Shown here piece by piece: positions 24,003 through 35,003 of a DNA stretch of 64,000 bases. Both the position numbers and the translations under genes were made by a program. Numbering within the stretch: position 1 is the first letter of the stretch; the number at the start of each line of letters is the position of its first letter. The notes beneath the pieces are model-generated. The model had not been told where the DNA came from, did no database searches, and saw nothing but the letters and a program-made list of their open reading frames with translations. The DNA is from Hordeum vulgare subsp. vulgare (taxonomy: Eukaryota > Streptophyta > Magnoliopsida > Poales > Poaceae). The DNA lies in assembly GCF_904849725.1 (NCBI RefSeq), contig NC_058521.1, positions 337,574,638-337,638,637 of the forward strand. Direction: 5' to 3'.

Positions 24003-27000
24003 TCAACATGACCAACATGCACACAAATAGCACCAATCTTGTACACGTCCAATCTTCTTCAGGTATGAAGAGACTTCCTTAACAATTGGAACATCATAAT
24101 GGGTCTTCGAGTACTTGGGAGTGGTGTCATCTGTGCCAAAAGAACATATATCAATTAGAACACCTCACATGCTCAAACCAGTCAAAACAGTTGGATATTG
24201 AACAAAAAGTAAGTTCACACTCATGGAAGTAAAACATACTCAGATGAAAATATAGTTAACAAGGTTTGTAAAGCAGTAGTGACAATGGATTGTGTTCCCT
24301 ATTACAGTAAGAGAAAATGTAAGAGTAATTATAATGTGCAACACGAAACATACAACAACACAACATTTCAAGAATAAAAGGCCAAAATTTAATTAAGATG
24401 CTAGATTACGTATACCTACACCTAAACATACATCAACTCAAAGCCATGCTATATTATGTATACATACGTCTAAACATACATCAACTAAATAACAAATAAA
24501 AACTGGACAAACTCATGGGATTCTCAACCATGTCAAAACAAACATAACTGTTAATTCAGTCCAACTTTTTTAGAATTAATTTGCTTAAACAGTAAACTGA
24601 ACATTGAAAAGCAAGAACTAAATCTGAATAACAGGTAAAAATAGATCTACATCCAAATTTGTTTTATTACAAACTATTAATAAGTATATACAGACAACTA
24701 TAAATTATATAGTCGCCAACCCATGCATTCGCATGATCTAGTTTTATAATTTTTTGTCTTTTTCACTTTACATTTTACATGTATGTTATATAAAATATTA
24801 TCCATAGTGCAACCCGTGTACTAAGCTTTTATATAAGATATTTCTTGCAACCAACAATCGAAAGATATGTCAATATATTGGAACATGGTACCAAAGCCAT
24901 GAAAGTAACTTGGAACATGAAAGTAACTTGGAACATAGGAAAACACAAATACATGCGAGTGACTAAGTAAATTAATGTAGTTTCATCCATTAATTTGTCA
25001 TTTTTGTTGTTGAAAGAAAAACATGAAAACTTGTTAGGCTTCGATAGAAATGACTCGACAAATAGATGGCGAAATATTTATTTTGAATAATACTAAAAGG
25101 AGAGCTTATGAAAATTTTGGAGGCAATGCCATCAACATGAGGCGGCAATCCAATTTACGTTTTAACTAAACAAAACAACTTATAAAGGGTTTATGCTTGG
25201 ATATGGGGTATTATTTTTATTTCATGTGATGATTACTAATTAGCCTCTGGTTGAGTATCTCCTTTTATCTTAAATTTAAGAAATTTCCTATGTCTATAGG
25301 ACATGTAGAATGAAGTTGATATATGCCCATCTTCCTTGAAAAAGTAGACAATATAGTGGCAGGAAAACATGAATAAAGAACATATTTAGAGTAGTGTGAT
25401 GACCATATTGCATTTGCTTTTCTGCTAGCTGAGAGCGTCTTCTCCTGTTCTTGTCTATTCCTGCAGGAAAGACACACATTATAGGCTATGCATAAAAGCA
25501 ATATGGATGTATGTGCATATGCAATTACGCATGTAGCCACATAGCGGGTCGACAGATAATTAGCAGATTTTTCTTCAACATATTTACACTTTTCAATATA
25601 AAAGAAAAGTATTTGAAAACTTGCATGGTAGGAGCTACCTGGAAAGACACACATTACAGGAAAGACACCTTCCAATGGCAAGTGAGTGGGCATGGGGAGA
25701 GGGAGGACCTACCTGCAGAGATCCATTGCCAGCAGCATGGACCTTGTGTGGTCTACTGCGACACCTTCTGATGGGTGTCCATAGGCGCCCTCCGCGCTGG
25801 GTAGTCGAATCGCTGATGCTGCTGTTGTATATAGACTCCGCCACCTGTGAGGAAGCACGACAAGGCCACACCGGAAGAAGGCGTCAACGAGGCAACCATA
25901 CCACAAAAAGAACCAACACTACATCCAACAAGAAAATAGTACTTCTCAGGATACAATGAATCATATACTTGATAACACAAGGATTAATACGTTGGATAAT
26001 GACAATAGTTACGGATATAGAAATAATAAAAATAATAGGTCATGCAATCTACAAAACCAACTAAATTAGCTAGAAAAAGGTAACGATCTGATGCACTTAT
26101 ACAGTATAGCAGAGAACTAGATTTACACCAAATATATTGATACACACTGAGTATGTTATCAGGTTGGTGAACCTGGTCCAATTCAGAGATTCCATCCTAA
26201 CACTACCCCTTTTCACAACAACAATCTGATTATTCTCTAGTTTCAAACACAAAAGAAAAACACGGCATGCCTGCACAGCGGAGTTTCAGTGGGCGGTAAC
26301 AGTTAATGTAGAAGGAAATAACAATAATGCACAGGGGCGATACTTCCAGGGGTTGTATGGATACAGAGTTTTTGACAAACTAGTTTCTGCTAATTGAAGG
26401 ACGTATTTACCTAAAACTATTTGTTGGACATAACAAATACTAGGATAAGTAAATCATGGTTTTCTTAAAACTGAAAATGAGAGTATATGAAAAACTCGCA
26501 CTCACACCAGACTAGAACGGGAACGGCTGCCCCTGCTAGGTCACATTCGCACTCAGATAAGGGTAAAATTGATCGTACAGTAGAAGCATCGGCATTAACA
26601 TGGACTAAGACGCCTCCCTGTATACACACGCATGCCGACCCAAAAATACTATACCCACGAAGATCTATTGTTATACAAACCTTAGCAGAAGAGAGATGTT
26701 GCCGTATGGCTGCTAGGCCGACAACTAGGCGGATGGAGTCGGGCAGGATCTAATGGAGGTCCGTACCTTCATCCGCGTCGTCCTCCGGCACTACGGCCGA
26801 ATCAACCACCCCTTGGGCACGCCCCGGAATCACCACATGAGGGGTAGGAGCGCCCCCATCCTCGCTGCAAATGACGTCGAGGGGGACGCGCTCCCAGCAT
26901 CGAAGTCATGGACATGGACGGGTAGTCGCCGATGTCGCCGTGGACGAGGCCGACTCTAGAGGATGCTGCCATCGTGGATCTAGGACCAGCTCGACAGCTG

Positions 27001-27130
27001 GTTTACTTCATCCTCCCAATAGGCCGCCGGATCTGAGGCCAGAGGCGCTTGGAGTTGAGGTAGAAAGAGAGAGACGGGGCGGCGGCGGCCGCCGTGAGCT
27101 ACAATTGGTTTTTGGGTGGGGCGACGGTTG
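24003..27130 (-). pseudogene. Unrecognised multi-exon gene carried by the 5.3-kb CACTA element
   Basis: I do not recognise the product. On the minus strand a TATATATA box at 27156-27163 precedes a 'ctaaaaccctaaaac' leader. A micro-ORF ATG-AAG-TAA (27011-27003) comes before the likely start ATG at 26972. Exon 1 ends at 26767 (GAAG then GTACGG). Exon 2 is 25844-25713, between TCACAG and GTAGGT. Exon 3 starts at 25460 after CTGCAG and encodes DKNRRRRSQLAEKQMQYG; it may end at a weak GT donor at 25404. The last exon, 24130-24003, begins after GGCACAG and encodes [20 protein letters not shown] before TGA. The phases agree throughout, giving about 170 residues. Two defects: an apparent one-base slip in the five-C run of exon 1, and an in-frame TAG in exon 2. 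It could be a captured host gene or the element's own accessory gene. Confidence 0.5.
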
Positions 27131-27155
27131 TTTTAGGGTTTTAGAATAGCACTGG

Positions 27156-27163
27156 TATATATA
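27156..27163 (-). promoter_or_regulatory. TATA box of the gene in the 5.3-kb element
   Basis: TATATATA lies about 25-30 bp upstream of the 'ctaaaaccctaaaac' leader on the minus strand, the spacing expected for a plant core promoter. Confidence 0.55.
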
Positions 27164-30100
27164 CTCCACTATATGCGCCTAATGGATCAACTTATATTGC
27201 ATAAGTTATTTTTAAGAGACCAGTTTTAAAAAACGCATATATTAATTACTCCTAATATTGAATACGTCTCTTGAATACGAAAGACTATAGAACAAACAAG
27301 TAAGATAACAAAAAGATCCACCACAATCTATAGCAAAAAAGAATTGGATCTACCATATATTTTTTGCATTTTTCATTTTTCGAGTAGTCAAAATGAGTTT
27401 TTCTGTAAAGAACCTATAATATCATGAGTTTTTTTGTAAATGGAATACGACAAATGTCTTAAAAAAGTGTTCTCTGAAAAGAGTTATCATGTTTGAAGAT
27501 TCATTGTTTCAAGGCAAATAACTACTGTTATGCCAACATTCATGACATAGTTTGTTCAAATGATATCTTATTTTGCACAAGGGTGCATCTTGGAACGGAA
27601 AACAATGTGGCCTAAGGAAGTTTCATTTTCTTTGAACGAAAAATTCATTTTCCATTTTTTCAGTTACCAAAATGAGTTTTTTTTGTGAAGGACCTACATT
27701 ATATTTGTTGAAAAATTGGACCAAATAAATAGAAATTTAAGCTGGGCTCACATAGGTGATTGGATTGATTTGCAATTCTGATGAGAATGATAAGCTGGGC
27801 ATATGAAAGAACTATAAAAATTGCATACCATATGGATAAATAAAAATGCTACTTCCTTCACATTGCTCTCAAGTGAACTAAAAATTGGGAAAAATAATGA
27901 GGCAAATTGGTTACATTAAAATGAGCTAAAATTTGGTGGACGGAGGTTCTATGGGTAGTGTCATGCCCTGGTAAAATTTCAGCAAATATAAAGCAATATA
28001 AAATATAGTTGCTTCACAAACTAAAAATATTACCAGAAACAAAGATTGGATTGTGAGCTTAGATGTATTGTTATATGGAGACCAAATTTTGCGGAGAGGT
28101 GAGATTTGGGCATATAGAATATCCGGCAAAAAATCTGCTCATTAGGAGATGTGTAGCTAGTACTTCCTTCATAAAGCTTCTAGCTGAATAGAAACTTTGG
28201 AATTTTTCTAAGGACGGTTTAATAGGCAAATAGAGCTAAATGTTTTCATGAGGCAATGATTTGGGTAAGAAAGAGTGCCCAAAAATATTGAGGGCAATTA
28301 AGAAAATATAAATTCCAACCTATCAACGTATTTGTACTTCGTGGCCTTGTCGACACCTATACAAGCCACGTAGGCGCAACTGTTGAGTTGTCTGCCCAGT
28401 CACCTCTAAATAAGCCTATGACCTTCTTAATTTTGTCATGGATGACCTACAATGTGGGCATAAATAGAGCTACACATATCAGTGACCATTTTGTGCAATG
28501 CGATTATGACTTTCTTGATAGAGATGGTCAAAAATTTCTAGGGTTTGGACCCTTTTAGACACCTCATGACCTTTTTGTAAATTTTAGTCCTAGATCTATG
28601 ACCAATTCAACCGCCATCATTTTTTGGGGTCATAAATGAGCTTATTTCTTGTAGTGACATCAGGGGGCATGAACCCACAATCATGCATAACGCTCCCTCT
28701 TGGAGTTACAATCTACTACTCGGCCAAAGCAATAAAAAGCAATGGAGAACATGCATGAATCACTAAAGAACATAATATAAAAGGATAATCAAATATATAA
28801 CTCATCACAATATGAACATAATATCATAATAGATCGGATCCCAACAAACCAAGCATAGCAATAGTAGGAAAATTACATAGGTGCCTTGATCATGTAGGGC
28901 AGCTCACAAGGGCTAATCACTGAAGCACAAGATTGGAGAGAAGACATCACATAGCTACTGGTCATGGACTCATGGTCCAAGGAGAACTACTCACGACACG
29001 TCCGGGAAGTGTCCATGGTGGTGGAGAAGATCCCGGAGGTCAATCCTCCCTCCGGCAGGGTGACGTCAAGAGGTCTCCTAACGCTCCCGAACTCGGAAGC
29101 GTTGCGGTGCCGGAACGATGGAGAAATTTGCGATTCTGGATATTGTGGAAGGGTTTCCGATCGAAGGGGTAAATATAGGCCAAAGGAGGGCGTTAGAGGA
29201 GGTGGCCCCCACCAAGGTGACGTGTGGGCGCGGCCAGGGGCCAGGCCGTGCAGGGAGGCCGCCTAGGCAGGCCCTCGCTGCCCTCTTGCCCACCTTGATG
29301 CCTCTCGAAGCTTCCGTAATGCTGATTTTTATATATTTTTCTCGGTATTTTTGGGACTCGGTAAATTGGGGTAAAAAAGACATCAACAGATAGAAACTGG
29401 CACTGGGTGCACTGAGTTAGTATGTTAGTCCAAATATGTGGAAAAAGATATGGAAGTGTAGCAAAACATATAACAATGTCACCCAAAAGATAATGTAACA
29501 AGCAGAAATTATAGATACGTTTGGGACGTATCAAGATCCCCAAGCTTAATTCCTGCTCGTCCTAGAGTAGGTAAATGATAACACAATAATTTCTGTGGTG
29601 ACATGATAACACACATATAAGAACTTCAAAGTAAAGCAAGTAATATATGCAATTCAAGTCAAGACAAGAACAAGCAAGAGTCTATATCTAGTATTGAAAA
29701 TAGCAAAGTAAGAACATTAAGGTGCAAGAGCTCTCGCTGTCCGTGACTCTAATGTCTCCAAATTGTGTTTGCGTGCAATAAGTGGGAGATGGGTTTAGAG
29801 CATAAAAATATTTTTTTAACTAAGAACTCAATCTACTAAACTTCATACTTGGTCCCCTTCGGAATATTATTTTGACTCATCCCTAGACCACTAGTCAGGC
29901 ACAAGTCAAAATGATCCTCTCCCTTTCGACTTTGAGCACTCATGCTATGGATGAGCGCAAGCAATATATGTTGGCACTTAGGATGGCAAAGAGAATAATG
30001 ATGGGGAAGGAAGACAAAAAGGGTGTGAAAGGCTCACATCAATGAGGACAACCATAGGCGAGAGAAAGACAAATGATAGATATGATGTGAGGAGTAGGGA

Positions 30101-30354
30101 TTGCCATGCAACGGATGCACATATGAGCTAAGGTAAAAGCTCTGCAATGGAACTAGTGGGGGTGCATCCAACTTGCTTGCTCATGAAGACCTAGAGCTCA
30201 TTTGAGGAGGCTCATCATTGGAATATACAAGCCAAGTTCTATAGTGTAAGGGTCCCCACTTAGTTATGCATGGAAGATAATCTGTATGTAGTACAAATAT
30301 AAAGGAGTACGAGTGTGGATCTTTCAAAAGGAATAGTAGTGTTGCCCCCTTCTC

Positions 30355-30395
30355 TTTCTTTTTCTTTTTCTTTTTCTTTTTCTTTTTATTTTTTT
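30355..30395 (+). repeat. (TTTTC)n microsatellite
   Basis: About six TTTTC units followed by a T-rich tail, within the non-coding internal region. Confidence 0.85.
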
Positions 30396-31714
30396 GTGGC
30401 CTCTTTGGATCTTTCTATTTATCTCTCATTTGTCCTCTTTGGGATATCTTAATTTGTCCTCTTTGGGATCTTTTCCTCGCTTAAGGTAAACATTCTATAT
30501 TTTACAAGAATAAAAAGAAGATCTTCATACTTTATAAGAAGTACTCAACATAAATACGAATGAAAACTATCATGATGTATGCAAATGTATGCCTCTGCCA
30601 GTGTAACAGGATATGCAATCAAAACTAGCGCGTCATGTAGCAATAATAAGGGCAAGGCCCAACTAGCATGCGGCTCCTCGATCAAGCAAAAGTATGTATG
30701 ACATGAAGATCAAGTCATGAGATGGTGGATGTTGCATAGCAATGTATCTCGAAAAGGCTATGGAAATGCCTTAATAGGTAGGTATGGTGGCTGTTTTGAA
30801 GAAAGATATGATGAATCTTGTGATGACAGAGCGTGTATGCCAAGGGCTTGGATGCATCGGGAAAGTTTGCACCAACTCTTAAGATGAGAAAGGGCAATGC
30901 ACGGTACCAAAGAGGCTAGCAAAATATGGATGGTGGAAGTGCCAACAATCGAATACTCGCATTAGTCCGAAGAACTCATACACTTATTATCGGTAACTCT
31001 CTATCTAGTGAGGAAATTCACAAAGAGGAAACTACCCCGAGGAGGAGTGTTTGGGGGTTTGGTTATCCTTGCGCATCCTCGACCCATGGTAACGTGAGGG
31101 TACTCTATATATTCCAACCCCTCCAGAGGTTAGCGATCTGTCTAGTAGCTGGAGTTCTCAACTAATTTTTTGTTTTTGAAAAAACCACGGATTTCCCAAA
31201 ATACAACACCTATCACTAATAGGCTCAATCTATTGGCACCAATAGTCCAAACATTACGCAAATCAATACCTCAAAACTATTGCAAGTTACTACTATACTT
31301 AAATAGCAACCTCAATTACCTACTCATGCAAGACACACAACTCAGTGCAACAAGTAAACTCTCTAAACAAGATAAGCATGATAACTCAAGGGAGTTCCAT
31401 AAGAAACCTAGATAATAGTTCTTAAAAAGGTAAAGCATGAAAACTAAGAGCTAAGCATGACAACAGCTATGAAAAGATAAAGAACACACATAAAAGATAA
31501 GCATGAAAACCTATGCTTTGTTCTAGAGTGGAGTGGAGCGTGTTTATTTCGCAAACAAAGAAGGCTAGGTTTCGAGTTGTTATGAGCGGAAAGCAAAACT
31601 AAAACAAACTAAAAAGTAAAGAGTGGGACACTCCAAGCATATTACATAACATATGAAGTGATAAAAAAATAGCATGGAGATGGACGAACTGATGATTGTT
31701 GATAGAGAAGAGGA

Positions 31715-31810
31715 TGCACGGGGGCATCCCCAAGCTTAGACGCTTGACTCTCCTTGAATATTTCTTGGGGTGCACGGGGGTATCCCCAAGCTTGAGCTCT
31801 TGACACTCCT
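31715..31810 (-). repeat. Two 56-bp units with internal polypurine-tract-like motifs
   Basis: AAGCTTGGGGAT(A/G)CCCCCGTGC occurs twice on the minus strand (around 31728-31737 and 31784-31793, period 56). Each copy lies beside a 'gtcaag' and 'ggagngtcaag' segment. They copy the core of the element's 3' polypurine tract. Confidence 0.75.
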
Positions 31811-32423
31811 GGATCTTCTTTCATCATCTTCCATCGCATACTTGAAAACTCCCTTCATACGAAACTCATCATAAGCTGATTAGAGTGGTTAGTGCCCATG
31901 ATAAAATAATATATTCCCTACTGGAAATAAAGATTTTCATCAAAAGCTACTGTTTCTCATGATTTCCAAAAGTTTTTTGCAAAGGAAAAGCAAGCTTAAG
32001 ATTTGCAAAATGATGAAAACACAAAACGTGGCAGAATCTTTGAAAAACAAAACAACAGGTAGTAAATAATTTTTTCGGGGCACTTCTGCAACTCAAATAA
32101 AAAAACTCAGAACAGACGCGAGAAAGACAATTATATAGAGCATGCTGTCAAAACAATTCAGATCAAAAATATGATCTGGTGATTTTTGGAGAATTTTTCC
32201 GTCAAGCAGACATAATCTGTTTCTGGACAGCATGTCACAACTTTTGAACTTTCTTGAAATCGCAGGCTAAAACTTGGCACAAAGCTTGAAAATAAAGATA
32301 CAATGGTGTTGCTAAAGTAGTAAAAAGCATCAAGACCAATAAAACTGAAAGTAAAAACAAATTGGGTTGCCTCCCAACAAGCGCTTACTTTTATGCCTTT
32401 GAGTTAGGCATGATGCAAAAATA

Positions 32424-33272
32424 TCAAGTTGTATCAATTGGACCATCACAAAGATCATCAAAAAGCTCTTCAATAGTACAACTAATCTTAAGAGGACTCT
32501 CAAAGAGAGGCTTAGTAGAAACACTTCTAGGAGCAAAAGAAAAGGTAGTAAGACCAATTGGAATTTCATTTCGAATTCTATTTAAGAGAGGTATCTCTTC
32601 CAAGGTCTTCACAGTTTCAACACTCGTAGCAATAGGTATACTCGTTTTGGGTTGAGGAACCTTGGGTACGTGAACGAACTTAGGTTCCTTACTTGCGGGG
32701 GGTTCTACCTTTTTAGTCTTTATAGAGGACAGAGTAATTCCTAAAGTTTCAATAATATCATCGATCTTATCAATCCTAGAAGGATCCACGTCGTGGGATT
32801 TAAGGGTCTCCAAAGTTTTGTAAATTTTGTGCATGGAGCTATCAAGTCTATTTAAGTTCCCTTGAATCCTATGATCTACTTCATTTATTTTACTCGTGCT
32901 TGGCATTTTTAGCTCTATATTCTCATGTTTACTCATAATGTGAGCTAAAGTGATATCATCCTTTATGTCATCAATAGGTGGGGTTCCGACAAGATTTTCC
33001 ATAACGTTAAGAGCCTCCGAAACGGGAGCTTCCAAGAAATTCCCACCTATTGCTGTGTCTAGAACAAACCTATGCCTAGAAGTAATACCAACATAAAAAT
33101 TTCTAAGCAAAATAGTGGTGGATTGCTTCTTGGTGGCTCTATCTTGAGAATCTTTAATTCTATACCAAGCATCTTTCAAACTTTCTCCAACCCTTTGTTT
33201 GAAGGTGAGAATCTCTCCTTCGGGTGCAACACCAAAGGCAAAGGACATAGACATACTGACTAAACATAGCAA
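32424..33272 (-). CDS. Gag-like protein of the non-autonomous retrotransposon
   Basis: This is an uninterrupted frame of 282 codons starting about 125 bp after the primer site, where gag is expected. Residues 24-45 (FKQRVGESLKDAWYRI, then a basic stretch) resemble the N-terminal gag segment of Triticeae gypsy elements, and a second conserved-looking segment, LLRNFYVGI, lies near residues 55-63. The middle is rich in charged residues and probably helical. The C-terminal third is proline/lysine-rich and then acidic. No zinc knuckle or protease follows. Its role is presumably structural (particle protein), possibly acting with enzymes supplied in trans. The start could also be one of the following Met codons at residues 7 or 9. 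Confidence 0.6.
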   Translation of the reverse strand: MLCLVSMSMSFAFGVAPEGEILTFKQRVGESLKDAWYRIKDSQDRATKKQSTTILLRNFYVGITSRHRFVLDTAIGGNFLEAPVSEALNVMENLVGTPPIDDIKDDITLAHIMSKHENIELKMPSTSKINEVDHRIQGNLNRLDSSMHKIYKTLETLKSHDVDPSRIDKIDDIIETLGITLSSIKTKKVEPPASKEPKFVHVPKVPQPKTSIPIATSVETVKTLEEIPLLNRIRNEIPIGLTTFSFAPRSVSTKPLFESPLKISCTIEELFDDLCDGPIDTT

Positions 33273-33397
33273 AAGTAACTAATTTTTTTGTGGTTTTTCG
33301 TATAAGACTCTAAAGCAAAAAACTAGAAAGCAAACTAACAAGACTAAAAAGCAATGGTAAAAGATTGCGTGGAAATCCCCTATCTTGAAGACTGGAG

Positions 33398-33415
33398 TCC
33401 CCGGCAATGGCGCGA
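33398..33415 (-). promoter_or_regulatory. tRNA-Asp-type primer binding site (mutated)
   Basis: On the minus strand it reads TCGCGCCATTGCCGGGGA. It differs from the canonical TGGCGCCGTTGCCGGGGA (seen intact at 40924) at two positions. It lies about 10 bp inside the 5' LTR. Confidence 0.85.
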
Positions 33416-33425
33416 GAAATTTGCT

Positions 33426-35003
33426 TGGTCACGATTTGATGGATATACTTCGCGCCCCTTGTTGGTTACCCCAACTGGAAGGTGGAGATGTAGTCAGTAG
33501 CAGATTTCCGTTACACGGGGACTGTAAGGTTTATCGAACCAGGAGGACTCCGAGGATCAACAAGTAGGTGTCTGCTGCTCTGGCGCTAGCAGAAGACGTG
33601 GACCTGCACACACAACAAATAACTTTGCTCCCAATGAGTACAGAGATGTTGTCAATCTGTCCGGCCTTGTAGTTTGCAAAGGATCAAAACACAAGCGGGA
33701 ATAGTGATAGTCATTGCAACAGAAAAGTAAATAAAAATAGTAAATGGTGGAGGTGTAAGCAATGGTGGTGATAAGGACCCAAGTCACATGTTGTTTACTA
33801 GTGATGTCTCTCTCCCAAAAGACGATAAACAAATATGCATGGGTAAACAAATTACAAATGGGTAATTGACAGAATTATAAACGCATCGCAATGCTAATTA
33901 TGCTACCTGAAAGTTAGAGGCTCAATAGTAACGGGCAGTACGCCAAGACAAGTAGACCATTTATTCATCATCACCTACTTACTAATCATCCACCTTGAGA
34001 TATCTATCCAGAAAATCTTGCTGGTATTAAGTTGCGAGCCCCACCCAAAGTGTAAACTCAAAGCAATGGACAACTGCATTAACGAACTTTGCGTAAGGTA
34101 AACAATCCTTGCAGCCGCGGTCACAAGCACCGTTGTTTTCTCCCTGGTGTCAACAACACATCCCCTAGTCTCATGTTTCTGTCACTCAAGCTAGACATTA
34201 GGGCGCATGAACCCACAATCATGCATAACGCTCCCTCTTGGATTTACAATCTACTACTCGGCCAAAGCAATAAAAAGCAGTGGAGAACATGCATGAATCA
34301 CTCAAGAACATAATATAAAAGGATAATCAAATATATAACTCATCAAAATCTGAACACAATCTCATAATACATCAGATCCCAATAAACCAAGCATAGAAAT
34401 AGCAGGAAAATTACATAGGTGCCTTGATCATGTAGGGCAGCTCACAAGGGCTAATCATTGAGGCACAAGATTGGAGAGAAGACATCACATAGCTACTGGA
34501 CATGGACTCATGGTCCAAGGAGGACTACGCACGACACGTCTGAGAACCGTCCATGGCGGTGGAGAAGCTCCCGAGGTCAATCCTCCCTCCGGCAGGGTGC
34601 CGGGAAGAGGTCTCCTGACGCTCCCGATCTCCGAAGCGTTGCTGCGGCGGAACGATGGAGAAATTCGCGATTTTGGTTATTGCGGAAGGGTTTTTGATTG
34701 GAGTGGTAAATATAGGCCCAAGGAGGCCCTAACTCCCCTCTGGCTCACATTGATGCCTCTCGGAGCTTCCGTTAAGCTGATATTTATATATTTTTTCTCG
34801 GGATTTTTGGGACTCGGTAAATTTCGGTAGAAGTCCCTGCAATAAAGACATGAGCCGACAAAAACTGGCACTGGGTGCACTGAGTTAGTAGGTTAGTCCA
34901 AATATGTGTAAAAAGATATGAAAGTGTAGCAAAACATATAACAATTTCACCCAAAATATCATGGAGCAACAAGAAATTATAGATACGTTTGGGACGTATC
35001 AGT
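33426..35003 (-). mobile_element. 5' LTR of the minus-strand retrotransposon
   Basis: It is 1,578 bp, with TG/CA ends on the minus strand, and pairs with 22552-29533. It has a TATATTTA box near 34706-34714. Compared with the left LTR it lacks ~97 bp corresponding to about 29190-29280 and has 18 extra bases near 34829. Confidence 0.9.

Larger units (their letters stand above)
23318..28656 (-). mobile_element. 5.3-kb CACTA-type DNA transposon inside the LTR
   Basis: It starts CACTACAAGAAGTT and ends with the inverse (TTTCTTGTAGTG). It is flanked by ACA duplications (23315-23317 and 28657-28659). The uninterrupted right LTR reads 'ctagacattaggg' at this point, which proves the insertion and the 3-bp duplication. 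Outer regions repeat 'ggtcat', 'gaccaaa' and 'tgaccat' words in both orientations. It lacks TNP2. On the minus strand it carries a multi-exon gene-like structure (24003-27130). The remaining stretches (24240-25380 and 27180-28300) are AT-rich without visible coding sequence. Confidence 0.9.
22552..29533 (-). mobile_element. 3' LTR of the minus-strand retrotransposon, split by a CACTA
   Basis: Without the nested 5,339-bp element and its duplicated ACA the LTR is about 1.64 kb. It aligns with 33426-35003 over its whole length. On the minus strand it starts TGATACGTCCCAAACG and has a TATATTTA box near 29170-29178. Confidence 0.9.
29534..32423 (-). mobile_element. Non-coding internal region of the minus-strand retrotransposon
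   Basis: It runs from the polypurine tract (29534-29547, AAGCTTGGGGATCT on the minus strand) to the end of the gag-like frame. No pol domain is recognisable in any frame. It holds a (TTTTC)n run and two further polypurine-like motifs, listed separately. It is probably a rearranged relic replacing gag-pol. Confidence 0.7.
22552..35003 (-). mobile_element. Complete non-autonomous gypsy-type retrotransposon, minus strand
   Basis: Two LTRs in the same orientation bound it: left (3' LTR) 22552-29533 including a nested CACTA, and right (5' LTR) 33426-35003. The 5-bp target duplication GTATC flanks it (22547-22551 and 35004-35008). Internal signals on the minus strand are a tRNA-Asp-type primer site at 33398-33415 and a polypurine tract at 29534-29547. 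The ~3.9-kb internal region holds one gag-like frame and no protease, reverse transcriptase or integrase, so it needed enzymes from a relative. LTRs differ by several percent by eye, plus a ~97-bp deletion in the right one. Confidence 0.93.

Noticed and set aside
25984..26181. 65-codon minus-strand frame between exon 1 and exon 2 of the transposon-borne gene
   Set aside because: Low-complexity tyrosine-rich translation of AT-rich intron-like sequence without splice support.
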